Shown piece by piece: positions 34,118-42,785 of a stretch of 64,000 nucleotides of DNA. Source of the stretch: Arenibacter troitsensis (GTDB lineage Bacteria; Bacteroidota; Bacteroidia; Flavobacteriales; Flavobacteriaceae); assembly GCF_900177645.1 (NCBI RefSeq), contig NZ_FXAO01000004.1, positions 157,453-221,452 of the forward strand, written 5' to 3'. How positions within the stretch are numbered: position 1 is the stretch's first letter; each line of letters starts with the position of its first letter. Made by a program: the position numbers and the translations under genes. The notes under the pieces were generated by a model that was given only the letters and a program-made list of their open reading frames with translations, made no database searches and had not been told where the DNA came from.

Positions 34118-35536
34118 ATGAAAAAACTATTATTATCCGCGTTGGCCATAGGTGCCTTAGCATTTACATCGTGTACCAATGACGATGAACCACCTATAGC
34201 TGAAGTAGTAGCTACTTGTAATGATGGAATTCAAAACCAAGGAGAAACCGGTGTTGATTGTGGCGGACCCAACTGTCAGCCATGTACCGAGGCTACGGCT
34301 ACCTGTGAGGATGGCATCCAGAACGGAGACGAAACCGGAGTGGATGTAGGAGGTTCTTGTGCAGATATCATAACCGTATCAGGAGAAATTACAGCCGATA
34401 CCACATGGACTGCAGACAATATATACCTATTGGCAGGTAAAGTAGTTGTTGGGGTTGGAAAAACCTTGACCATTGAGCCAGGTACCATCATTAAAGGTAA
34501 GGCCGGTTCAGGCTCCTTAGCTTCCGCCCTAATTGTACAAAGGGGATCCAAGATTATGGCCGTAGGTACTGCCGAAAAGCCAATAATCTTTACCGCTGAA
34601 GAGGACAACATAGGTATTGGACAAACCGCCGGAACCAATTTGGACGAAACCGCTAGAGGAAAATGGGGAGGTTTAATTGTTTTGGGAAGAGCTACAGGTT
34701 CTTTTAAAAACGATGTCACTGAAGTACAAATAGAAGGTATTCCTGCAGACGATACTTTTGGACTATACGGTCCTGGTGATGCGTTAAACGACGACGACAA
34801 TTCTGGCGAATTGGAATACATCTCTATACGCCACGGTGGAGCCTTGATAGGTGAAGGAAACGAAATAAACGGTCTAACCTTAGGTTCCGTAGGTCGTGGT
34901 ACAAAAATCAACCACATAGAAGTCGTAGGGAATGTTGATGATGGTATCGAATTTTTCGGTGGAACCGTTGACGCCTCCAACCTAGTAGTTTGGGCCCAAG
35001 GTGATGATGCCTTGGATATTGACCAAGCCTATTCGGGGACCATAGACAATGCCTTGGTAGTTTCAGGTGAGGCTTCTGACCATGCCTTCGAAATAGATGG
35101 CCCAGAAGGTTCCACAACAGGTTCTTTCACCCTTCAGAATACGACCATAGTGGGAAGCTCTACAGCTGCTGACGGAGAATATGCAGACTACAGAAGTAAT
35201 GCTATGGGTACTACCAAAAACATCTATGCCATTGGATTCCAGACTGGAAAAGATGTTGAATTGGATGCCAACGATGTAGCACAGAACTTCTTGGATGGAA
35301 AATTAACCTTTGAAGCTTGGCAAATTGTAGGCTTCAACAACAGTATTTTTGCAGAGAAAGTATTGAAAGATGACGCCGGAAACGACCTACAGTCAACTAT
35401 CATACTAGACCCAACATTTACGGAAAGAGCTGCTACCTGGACCACCCAAGTTACTGCAGGTGCCCAAACAGTAGGTGCAGACCTTAGCGTATTTACTTGG
35501 ACCTATGCCTATGCAAAAACAGGATTGAGTTTCTAA
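34118..35536 (+). CDS. Lipoprotein with CxDGIQNxxETGVDCGG repeats and a beta-helix-like body
   Basis: A 472-residue outer-membrane lipoprotein if started at ATG 34118; a GTG start at 34079 would add 13 residues that spoil the signal peptide. The lipobox is LAFTSC. Two Cys-rich repeats follow: CNDGIQNQGETGVDCGGPNC, then CEDGIQNGDETGVDVGGSC, where the second has lost the cysteine pairing of the first. The rest has short strands and glycine turns (IISG..V, TIEPGTIIKGKAG) like a right-handed beta-helix. It lies 93 bases before the TonB receptor, so both probably form an uptake pair. It is oriented divergently from the two-component system. Confidence 0.7.
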   Translation: MKKLLLSALAIGALAFTSCTNDDEPPIAEVVATCNDGIQNQGETGVDCGGPNCQPCTEATATCEDGIQNGDETGVDVGGSCADIITVSGEITADTTWTADNIYLLAGKVVVGVGKTLTIEPGTIIKGKAGSGSLASALIVQRGSKIMAVGTAEKPIIFTAEEDNIGIGQTAGTNLDETARGKWGGLIVLGRATGSFKNDVTEVQIEGIPADDTFGLYGPGDALNDDDNSGELEYISIRHGGALIGEGNEINGLTLGSVGRGTKINHIEVVGNVDDGIEFFGGTVDASNLVVWAQGDDALDIDQAYSGTIDNALVVSGEASDHAFEIDGPEGSTTGSFTLQNTTIVGSSTAADGEYADYRSNAMGTTKNIYAIGFQTGKDVELDANDVAQNFLDGKLTFEAWQIVGFNNSIFAEKVLKDDAGNDLQSTIILDPTFTERAATWTTQVTAGAQTVGADLSVFTWTYAYAKTGLSF

Positions 35537-35629
35537 TTCGGAACAACACACCCCTATAAAATAACGACCATGCTCGCCCATATCCAGTGGCGGGCATTTG
35601 GTTTATTACGATTTAATTATCAATTACTT

Positions 35630-38458
35630 ATGAAATATTCACTTAGACTTTCAACTTTTACTTTTCTTTTTTTTCAATTCATTTTTTCACAAAGCGGCGA
35701 GATAACCGGAACATTGATCGATGCCGATTTTCAAGACCCTGTTCCTTTTGCCAATATTCTGGTCAAAGGCACCACTATAGGAACTACCTCCGATTTTGAT
35801 GGTAATTATAAGCTTACCCTTGAAGAAGGCACCCACACCCTTTCTTTTTCATTCCTTGGTTATAAAACCGTGGAAATAACCGATGTGGTAGTCAAGGCCA
35901 ATGAGATTACCAACGTAAACGTAACCATGGAAACACTGGCCGAAGGTCTCGATGAAGTTGTTGTTTCCGTAAGCGTTAAAAAAAATACAGAGACCGCCGT
36001 TTTGGGTATCCAGAAAAAAGCGGTGAACCTTTTGGATGGACTATCGGCCGAAGCCTTTAAAAAATCAGGGTCCAGCGATGTGGCCAGCGCCATAAAATCG
36101 GTGCCTGGGGTATCGGTCCAAGGAGGAAAATACGTTTACGTAAGAGGTTTGGGCGATCGCTATACCAAATCTATTTTGAACGGGGTAGACATTCCAGGAT
36201 TGGATCCGGACAGAAACACCATTCAATTGGACATTTTCCCTACCAATATTATAGACAACATCCTGGTTCTTAAATCTGCTTCTGCAGATTTACCTGCCGA
36301 CTTTACTGGTGGTATCGTTGATATTGTTACCAAGGACTATCCTACCAAAAAAGAGCACAGTATTTCCTTAGGTGGTAGCTATAACCCTGATATGCACTTT
36401 AACGAAAACTATTTGGACTATAAAGGTGGGTCTACAGATTTCCTAGGCTTCGACAACGGAAACCGCAGTGTTCCCATAAACCGAAATCAGGAAATTCCAA
36501 GTACTTTTGAATACAACCCATTATTGACGGCCATTACCAAAAAATTTAATCCCGTACTATCGGCAATGAAAGCAAATAGTGCCATGGACTATAGTTTTGG
36601 GTTTACCACTGGAAATCAATACAATGTAGGCGAAGGTGAGAACCGATTGGGCTTTTTGGCTTCCCTATCCTATAAAAATACCACTACCTTCTATGAAGGA
36701 GCGGAAAATAATTTCTACCGAAGAAATGCGGACACTTCTATATTTGAACTGGAAACCGACAGAACACAGACTGGGGATTTAGGCAGAAACAATGTATTGG
36801 TAAGCGGTCTTTTGGGCACTTCCTTTAAGACTGAAAAATCCAAATACAAGCTTAATCTCCTTCATATTCAGAACGGAGAGTCTACGGCAGGTTACTTTAG
36901 CCAGACCCTGAATTTCACGGACTTTATTAATTTCTCAAAAGATAACTTGGAATATACCCAACGTTCCATCACCAACGCTTTGCTTAGCGGAATACACTCT
37001 AGCGAAGATGCTTCATGGACTACGGAATGGGCACTTTCCCCTACCATGTCCAAAATTCAGGACAAGGACATTAGAACTACATCCTTTAGGGTAGAGGATG
37101 GCGTATACTCCATACCCCAGAACAACCAGCCAAAAAGAATCTGGAGGGATTTGGAAGAAATAAATGCAGTTGCCAAATTGGATTTTACCAAAAAATATGA
37201 CTTTCTGGAAAAAGACGCCAAATTAAAATTTGGTGCCTATGGCTCCTACAAGAATAGGGATTTTGGCATATTGAACTTTGAGATCGAAAACAACGGATCA
37301 ACTACCAAGTTCAATGGTATTGCAGACAACATCCTTTTGGAAGAAAACCTTTGGACCGTCAACAATAATTCCGGTTCCTATATTGACCCGGACATCTCGG
37401 TGGCCGAACCGGCCAACACCTATGAAGCTGTCCAACAAAATATAGCAGGTTATGTATCGAACGAGTTTAAACTTGGACAAAAATTACGAACTATCCTTGG
37501 TGTTAGGGTGGAGAAATTTGAATCTAAATATACCGGAGAGGACAACAAGGACATTAATGACCCTGAAAAGGTTATTTATGACAACGAAACCATTATAGAT
37601 AAGTTTGACCTTTTCCCTACGGCTAATTTAATATATGAACTTACGGAAGAGGTAAACCTAAGGGGATCCTATTCCCGAACCACGGCAAGGCCATCCTTTA
37701 AGGAAGCTTCCATAGCCAAGATTTTCGATCCATTATCCAATAATACCTTTATTGGAAACATTAACTTGGATCCGACTTACATCAACAATTTCGATTTTAG
37801 GGTAGAATGGTTTGGAGATAGCGCAGAGATGATTGCATTGAGCAGCTTTTATAAAAAATTCACCGATCCCATTGAACTTACGTACTTTGAATCATCATCC
37901 GATAACTTTACCCCACAAAATCTTGGTGATGCAGACGTAATTGGATTGGAATTTGAACTAAGGAAAAATTTAGGGTTCCTTGCAGCAGCACTTCAAAATT
38001 TTAGTCTAAATGTAAATACCTCCATCATTAAATCTACCCAAGTTTATAGCGAAAGTGAGCGCAATCTTAGAACGTTGGGCCTTAGGGATGGTGAAACTTT
38101 GGGCAATGACAGGGAGTTACAGGGACAATCACCTTTCCTTATCAATTCTGGGCTAAATTACGAAGGTGCCGAAAATGGGGTCCAAATGGGCGTAAACTAC
38201 AATGTACAGGGCAAAACATTGCAGGTAGTGGGCAACGGATTTGTACCGGATGTGTATACCATGCCCTTTCACAATCTAAACTTTAACTTCTCCAAGAGTT
38301 TCGGCAATAACCAAAATCAAAGTGTTAGTTTTAAAATAAGCAACCTTTTGGATGATGACGTAGAAAGTGAATATGAGTCCTATAAGGCTGAAAATAAGAC
38401 CTTCTCCAAAAGAAGTCCGGGAAGATCATTCTCCTTGGGATACAACATTAAGTTTTAA
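35630..38458 (+). CDS. TonB-dependent outer-membrane receptor
   Basis: A 942-residue receptor if started at ATG 35630, which gives a proper signal peptide (MKYSLRLSTFTFLFFQFIFS); an upstream ATG at 35570 adds 20 unlikely residues. A carboxypeptidase-like beta domain comes first (GEITGTLIDADFQDPVPF...), then the plug (YVRGLGDRYTKSILNG, SASADLPADFTGGIVDI) and the 22-strand barrel ending SLGYNIKF. There is no SusD partner; the upstream lipoprotein is the likely surface partner. The substrate is unknown. The proximity of PhoB/PhoR-like genes hints at phosphate-related control but this is inference. Confidence 0.9.
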   Translation: MKYSLRLSTFTFLFFQFIFSQSGEITGTLIDADFQDPVPFANILVKGTTIGTTSDFDGNYKLTLEEGTHTLSFSFLGYKTVEITDVVVKANEITNVNVTMETLAEGLDEVVVSVSVKKNTETAVLGIQKKAVNLLDGLSAEAFKKSGSSDVASAIKSVPGVSVQGGKYVYVRGLGDRYTKSILNGVDIPGLDPDRNTIQLDIFPTNIIDNILVLKSASADLPADFTGGIVDIVTKDYPTKKEHSISLGGSYNPDMHFNENYLDYKGGSTDFLGFDNGNRSVPINRNQEIPSTFEYNPLLTAITKKFNPVLSAMKANSAMDYSFGFTTGNQYNVGEGENRLGFLASLSYKNTTTFYEGAENNFYRRNADTSIFELETDRTQTGDLGRNNVLVSGLLGTSFKTEKSKYKLNLLHIQNGESTAGYFSQTLNFTDFINFSKDNLEYTQRSITNALLSGIHSSEDASWTTEWALSPTMSKIQDKDIRTTSFRVEDGVYSIPQNNQPKRIWRDLEEINAVAKLDFTKKYDFLEKDAKLKFGAYGSYKNRDFGILNFEIENNGSTTKFNGIADNILLEENLWTVNNNSGSYIDPDISVAEPANTYEAVQQNIAGYVSNEFKLGQKLRTILGVRVEKFESKYTGEDNKDINDPEKVIYDNETIIDKFDLFPTANLIYELTEEVNLRGSYSRTTARPSFKEASIAKIFDPLSNNTFIGNINLDPTYINNFDFRVEWFGDSAEMIALSSFYKKFTDPIELTYFESSSDNFTPQNLGDADVIGLEFELRKNLGFLAAALQNFSLNVNTSIIKSTQVYSESERNLRTLGLRDGETLGNDRELQGQSPFLINSGLNYEGAENGVQMGVNYNVQGKTLQVVGNGFVPDVYTMPFHNLNFNFSKSFGNNQNQSVSFKISNLLDDDVESEYESYKAENKTFSKRSPGRSFSLGYNIKF

Positions 38459-38478
38459 TTTAAACGGTTCTGATTAAT

Positions 38479-38529
38479 AAAAAAGAGGCCTTGTTCTGTG
38501 TTTTTTAACATAGAATTTGGCCTCTTTTT
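38479..38529. terminator. Intrinsic terminator after the TonB receptor
   Basis: AAAAAAGAGGCC (38479-38490) pairs with GGCCTCTTTTT (38519-38529), leaving a T-rich 3' side on the plus strand. It lies 21 bases after the receptor stop. Both strands end in T runs, so it may also act from the right. Confidence 0.85.
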
Positions 38530-38627
38530 GCATTTCATCGAATTTTTACGTATTAATTTTACTGCCGCAGACGTGCTGCATCTAAAATTCTTACATTTAC
38601 GGTATATTATTTGTTGTAAAAGTTTCT

Positions 38628-38945
38628 ATGAAGCAACTCTACTTAGTTATAGCCTTACTTTTTATCTCCATTTCCTTTGGACAGGATCCAAAAGGTAATG
38701 TGGGGGGTGGCGATATTCCTGGGTTTAAGATATATCCCAATCCTGTCACCAATGGCAGGGTTTATATCAGTACTTCCCTGAACGCTCCCAAACAAATTTT
38801 CATTTATGATATTTTTGGTTCCCAAGTACTAGAAACCACCATAATTGGCTCGGAACTAAATGTAAATGATTTGGATGCCGGTGTTTACATGTTAAGGGTC
38901 AACGAAAAAAACAAAACAGCAACAAGAAAGCTAATTATCAAATAA
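38628..38945 (+). CDS. Minimal protein: signal peptide plus T9SS sorting domain
   Basis: A 105-residue protein with a signal peptide (MKQLYLVIALLFISISFGQ), about 15 linker residues and then a complete type A type-IX-secretion tail: FKIYPNPVTNGRVYI, then FIYDIFGSQVLET, then LDAGVYMLRV, then TRKLIIK. There is no cargo domain. The T9SS tail normally directs a large protein across the outer membrane, so a free-standing tail is odd. The gene at 39128 is a near relative. A role as a structural or surface-attached small protein is possible; otherwise remnants. Confidence 0.75.
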   Translation: MKQLYLVIALLFISISFGQDPKGNVGGGDIPGFKIYPNPVTNGRVYISTSLNAPKQIFIYDIFGSQVLETTIIGSELNVNDLDAGVYMLRVNEKNKTATRKLIIK

Positions 38946-39127
38946 GGTTTCCCAAGGTATCACAGCCTTACTAATTGCATAATTACCTGATTTTTAACCT
39001 TTTTCACCTTAATGCGATACTTAAAATATCGCTACACCTACAAAAAACACTCGTTTACAACATTTATTGCCACTTCCCAACATGTTTTTCTATATTTACT
39101 GTATTGATCCCAAATCAATGCTAACCT

Positions 39128-39451
39128 ATGAAAATATTTTACACCCTATTGTTCATGGTATTTTCTATGGCCGTTACTGCACAGGAATTCGTTGAGGAGC
39201 CAATAGACAGAACTACCCAAACCAATACTTTCAAATTATACCCCAATCCAGCATATCAGGAGGTGGTCTATATTACCACAAAGCATAATGGGGTAAAGGA
39301 CGTAGTAATCTACGATGTTTTCGGAACCATAGTCTTGCAGGACCGGATAACCAATACCCTTTTGAACATATCCAAGTTGGCCCCGGGAGTTTACGTATTG
39401 CAAATTACCGAAAACAGGGTAACCATGACCAGAAAGCTGGTCGTAAAATAA
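39128..39451 (+). CDS. Minimal protein: signal peptide plus T9SS sorting domain, paralogue
   Basis: A 107-residue protein with a signal peptide (MKIFYTLLFMVFSMAVTAQ) and, after about 20 residues, a full T9SS type A tail: FKLYPNPAYQEVVYI, then VVIYDVFGTIVLQD, then LAPGVYVLQI, then TRKLVVK. It resembles the preceding 105-residue protein in size and order but shares mainly the family pattern, so the two have diverged far. Both lie downstream of the TonB receptor terminator and are separated by 182 bases. Confidence 0.75.
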   Translation: MKIFYTLLFMVFSMAVTAQEFVEEPIDRTTQTNTFKLYPNPAYQEVVYITTKHNGVKDVVIYDVFGTIVLQDRITNTLLNISKLAPGVYVLQITENRVTMTRKLVVK

Positions 39452-39813
39452 ACCCTCTTTATGGTACTTTTTTCTTCCAACACTCCACTACATAACAAAT
39501 TCTTTTCTATTGCTTTTTACATTTCCATTTATGAGGTTATGGATAGGGAGAATTCATGATTTTCCCAAAGGGAGATATAAGCCTATACCAAAAAAAGGTA
39601 TTAAACCTCAGGGCAAGCCCTGAAGCCAATAATAGGAATCGACCCAAGGATCGAGGTATTGAACCTAGATCCCGCCGAAAAAGGCGGGATTAGTTCAACT
39701 TGCAATTTTCAGTGCGTCTTACTGACTTCTCAAAATTGAGTTTCACCAATAAAACCATAAAATAGGGTCTCCACTATGTTGTTATCACTACTTTTGTAGA
39801 AGTGATTTAGAAT
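39452..39813. other. Intergenic region with a cluster of hairpins
   Basis: No gene in 362 bases. TCAGGGC-AA-GCCCTGA lies at 39608-39623, and ATCCCGCC-GAAAAA-GGCGGGAT at 39669-39690. Around them, phrases such as CGACCCAAGGATCGAGG look like a dispersed repeat. Either hairpin could end transcription from the left. A -7 box for the next gene is at 39789. Confidence 0.55.
39789..39796 (+). promoter_or_regulatory. -7 box upstream of the LuxE-like gene
   Basis: TACTTTTG fits TAnnTTTG and lies 17 bases before the ATG at 39814. No TTG at the proper spacing was found. A leader of roughly 13 bases would result. Confidence 0.4.
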
Positions 39814-40791
39814 ATGCCTCTCGATAATATTTTTACAATTTCAACCGACGAAGAGTTCAATGCCATGGCATTGAAAACATTTGAGACCCAATTTCATGAA
39901 AACTTGGTGTACCAAGAATTTTGCCGACACTTAGGCAAAAATGTGACCTCCGTTAAATCCATTAGGGATATCCCCTTTCTACCGATAGAATTTTTTAAAT
40001 CCAAAAAAGTAATTTGTGGTTCCTTTACCCCCCAAGTTACCTTTACCAGCAGTGGCACTACCGGAAGTGAAGTAAGTAGGCATTACGTAAAAAACCTTGA
40101 ACTGTACGAACAAAGCTATCTATCGGCCTTTAAACAGTTTTATGGGGATATAGAGGACTATTGTGTACTGGCGTTACTGCCATCTTATCTGGAAAGGGAG
40201 GGTTCTTCCCTAATCTATATGGCCAACGACCTCATCAATCAAAGCAGACATCCTGAAAGTGGCTTTTATTTGGATGATATTGACCGCTTACAAAAGACCT
40301 TGGTTGAATTGGATAATGCCAATACCAAAATATTACTATTAGGTGTTTCCTTTGCCCTTTTGGACATGGCGGAAAGATTCCAATTAAAACTAAAGAACAC
40401 CGTAATCATGGAAACCGGTGGTATGAAGGGACGAAAGAAGGAATTGATACGGGAGGAATTGCACCAACTCTTAAAAAAAGGGTTTGGAGTGCCGACTATC
40501 CATTCCGAATATGGAATGACAGAACTCCTGTCCCAAGCCTATTCCCAAGGCAATGGACGTTTCTATGCTCCTAAATGGATGAAAGTCCTTACACGTGAAA
40601 CCGAAGACCCCTTAACCCTACAGAACGCGGGTAAAACGGGAGGAGTCAACATCATTGACCTGGCCAACAGACACTCCTGTAGCTTTATTGCCACCCAAGA
40701 TTTGGGCAAGGTGCATGCGGACGGAAGTTTCGAAATACTTGGCCGGTTTGACCATTCGGATATTCGAGGCTGTAATTTAATGGTGCTATAG
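39814..40791 (+). CDS. LuxE/acyl-protein synthetase-like ligase
   Basis: A 325-residue protein similar to LuxE, the acyl-protein synthetase of the bacterial luciferase system, and to other adenylate-forming ligases. The P-loop-like phosphate motif reads TFTSSGTTGSEVSRHY near 69-84, and the segment METGGMKGRKKEL near 199-211 and EYGMTELLSQAY near 227-238 follow the AMP-ligase pattern. No luxA, luxB, luxC or luxD lie nearby, so bioluminescence is not implied. A role in activating a fatty or other acyl acid is plausible. It overlaps the convergent lipoprotein gene by six bases. Confidence 0.75.
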   Translation: MPLDNIFTISTDEEFNAMALKTFETQFHENLVYQEFCRHLGKNVTSVKSIRDIPFLPIEFFKSKKVICGSFTPQVTFTSSGTTGSEVSRHYVKNLELYEQSYLSAFKQFYGDIEDYCVLALLPSYLEREGSSLIYMANDLINQSRHPESGFYLDDIDRLQKTLVELDNANTKILLLGVSFALLDMAERFQLKLKNTVIMETGGMKGRKKELIREELHQLLKKGFGVPTIHSEYGMTELLSQAYSQGNGRFYAPKWMKVLTRETEDPLTLQNAGKTGGVNIIDLANRHSCSFIATQDLGKVHADGSFEILGRFDHSDIRGCNLMVL

Positions 40792-41316
40792 GCCCAAAAT
40801 CTTGGCATCCACAAAAAAGGTTGAGGCAATATTTATTTCATAATCGGAAGATAAAAACTCATCGGTTACGGTTTTTAGTCTTAAGGTATAGGAATCTTTT
40901 TTAATATACTCCTTTAAATCTTCGGCCGTGGTTACCAATTCCAGCTGTTCCCCAGCCGTGGCAGATACCTCCTCGTTCCAAGCTATCTTAATCTCCGGCA
41001 AATCGTCTGCGGACATATATATGATGATCGATTCCAGAAAACTGAAATCCTCCCCATCAGGAACCTCCACGGTCATTATGAGTTTCTTTAAAACGATTTC
41101 CTCTATCAGATCTTTTCTGGTATCGTTTACCTCGAACTCGGCAGAAGAATTGGTCTCTGTTTCAGGGGTAAAGACATCAAAAGGTAAATCTACTCCGGTT
41201 GATGATGGTATAACCACCGTTTGATCATAATCCATCTCAAATTTGGTAAGCTCGTCCAACTTGTCACATGAAACTACAAGAGCAACCAGCCAAAAAAACA
41301 AAAAATACTTCTTCAT
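40786..41316 (-). CDS. Small lipoprotein of unknown function
   Basis: A 176-residue lipoprotein if started at MKKYFLFF (41316); an upstream ATG at 41325 adds three residues. The signal peptide ends VALVVSC with lipobox cysteine near 17. The mature part is acidic, with no recognisable domain. Two or three strands with alternating hydrophobic residues (EIVLKKLIMTVEVP, SYTLRLKTV) suggest a beta sandwich. It converges on the LuxE-like gene with a six-base overlap. Not assigned. Confidence 0.6.
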   Translation of the reverse strand: MKKYFLFFWLVALVVSCDKLDELTKFEMDYDQTVVIPSSTGVDLPFDVFTPETETNSSAEFEVNDTRKDLIEEIVLKKLIMTVEVPDGEDFSFLESIIIYMSADDLPEIKIAWNEEVSATAGEQLELVTTAEDLKEYIKKDSYTLRLKTVTDEFLSSDYEINIASTFFVDAKILGL

Positions 41317-41384
41317 AACATCCAATTTATTAGGCTAACGGGTATCGCCTAGTTTTATTGGGGCAACTGAAAAAAATACGGTGT

Positions 41385-42680
41385 TTATTTAATAACCAGC
41401 ACAAAATAATTCTTCTTCCCGCGCTGCAACAATACAAATTTATTATTGATGAGATCTTCTGAAGAAATGATATAATCTTCTTTTACTTTTTCCTTATTAA
41501 CGGATATGGAATTCTGTTTCAATTCGCGTCTTGCCTCCCCATTAGACCCTAAAAAGCCGGTTTTTGCAGCCAAGGCCGCAATCATATCCAAGCCATTGTC
41601 TATATCCTCTTGGGTTAACTCTGCCTGTGGCACCCCTTCAAACACTTCCAAAAATGTCTTTTCATTTAGCTTTTTCAGATCGCTGGAGGTCGATTTTCCA
41701 AAAAGAATATCACTTGCCTTTACAGCATTGTCCAAGTCCTCCTGAGAATGTACCATTACCGTAACCTCATCGGCCAAACGCTTTTGAAGCACCCTCAAAT
41801 GCGGGGCTTCCTGATGCATTTTAACCAAATTTTCTATTTCATCCTTAGGTAGAAAAGTAAAGATCTTAATATATTTTTCGGCATCCTCATCCGAGGTATT
41901 CAACCAATATTGATAGAATTTATAGGGAGATGTCCTTTCAGAATCCAACCAGATATTGCCCCCTTCCGACTTCCCAAATTTGGTGCCATCGGCCTTTGTA
42001 ATCAAGGGACAGGTAAGGGCAAATCCTTTACCGCCCCCAATTCTACGGATAAGTTCCGTACCGGTGGTAATATTTCCCCATTGGTCGCTACCCCCCATTT
42101 GCAGGGTACAGTTATACTCTCTATAAAGGTGTAAAAAGTCATACCCCTGCACCAACTGATACGTAAATTCCGTAAAGGACATACCTTCCTTGGCTTCGGC
42201 CGATAAACGTTTTTTTACAGAATCCTTGGCCATCATGTAATTTACAGTAATGTGCTTCCCTACATCACGTATAAATTCCAAAAAGGAAAAATCCCTCATC
42301 CAATCATAGTTGTTTACCAATACGGCACTGTTCTCCTTTCCGCTATTAAAATCCAAAAAACGGGAAAGCTGCGCCTTTATAGCGGCCTGGTTATGTGCCA
42401 ATGTAGCCTCATCCAACAAATTTCGCTCTGTAGATTTTCCCGATGGATCGCCTATCATCCCCGTGGCTCCCCCGATGAGCGCATAAGGTTTATGGCCTGC
42501 CAACTGAAAATGACGAAGCATCATAACCCCAACCAAATGTCCAATATGAAGAGAGTCTGCCGTAGGGTCTATTCCCACATAGGCAGATTGCATTCCGCTT
42601 AACAAATGTTCTTCCGTACCGGGCATTGCATCGTGCAACATTCCCCTCCAAGTCAATTCTTCTACAAAGTTCGTAGTCAT
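41385..42680 (-). CDS. tyrS: Tyrosyl-tRNA synthetase
   Basis: A 431-residue class I synthetase. The HIGH motif is in [18 protein letters not shown] near 31-48, and the KMSKS equivalent reads KFGKS near 232-236. A C-terminal S4-like RNA-binding region ends ...[15 protein letters not shown]. It is a TyrS type 1 enzyme of the usual length. A -7 box TATATTTG lies at 42711-42718 on the minus strand, 31 bases upstream. Single gene. Confidence 0.96.
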   Translation of the reverse strand: MTTNFVEELTWRGMLHDAMPGTEEHLLSGMQSAYVGIDPTADSLHIGHLVGVMMLRHFQLAGHKPYALIGGATGMIGDPSGKSTERNLLDEATLAHNQAAIKAQLSRFLDFNSGKENSAVLVNNYDWMRDFSFLEFIRDVGKHITVNYMMAKDSVKKRLSAEAKEGMSFTEFTYQLVQGYDFLHLYREYNCTLQMGGSDQWGNITTGTELIRRIGGGKGFALTCPLITKADGTKFGKSEGGNIWLDSERTSPYKFYQYWLNTSDEDAEKYIKIFTFLPKDEIENLVKMHQEAPHLRVLQKRLADEVTVMVHSQEDLDNAVKASDILFGKSTSSDLKKLNEKTFLEVFEGVPQAELTQEDIDNGLDMIAALAAKTGFLGSNGEARRELKQNSISVNKEKVKEDYIISSEDLINNKFVLLQRGKKNYFVLVIK

Positions 42681-42710
42681 GCTAAAAATCTTCTAATTCA
42701 ATAATAGTGG

Positions 42711-42718
42711 CAAATATA
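42711..42718 (-). promoter_or_regulatory. -7 box of tyrS
   Basis: TATATTTG on the minus strand fits TAnnTTTG. No TTG at the consensus spacing was found. It lies back to back with the box of the divergent gene at 42786. Confidence 0.4.
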
Positions 42719-42773
42719 AAATAATAGCTTGTTTAACTCCCGATGAAAACGGAATAAATTGGAGGCAATTGAG

Positions 42774-42781
42774 TAAATTTG
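42774..42781 (+). promoter_or_regulatory. -7 box giving a probable leaderless transcript
   Basis: TAAATTTG is followed by CACC and directly by the ATG at 42786. Bacteroidota transcripts usually start four to six bases after this box, so transcription should begin at or within a base or two of the start codon, leaving no ribosome-binding leader. Confidence 0.5.
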
Positions 42782-42785
42782 CACC

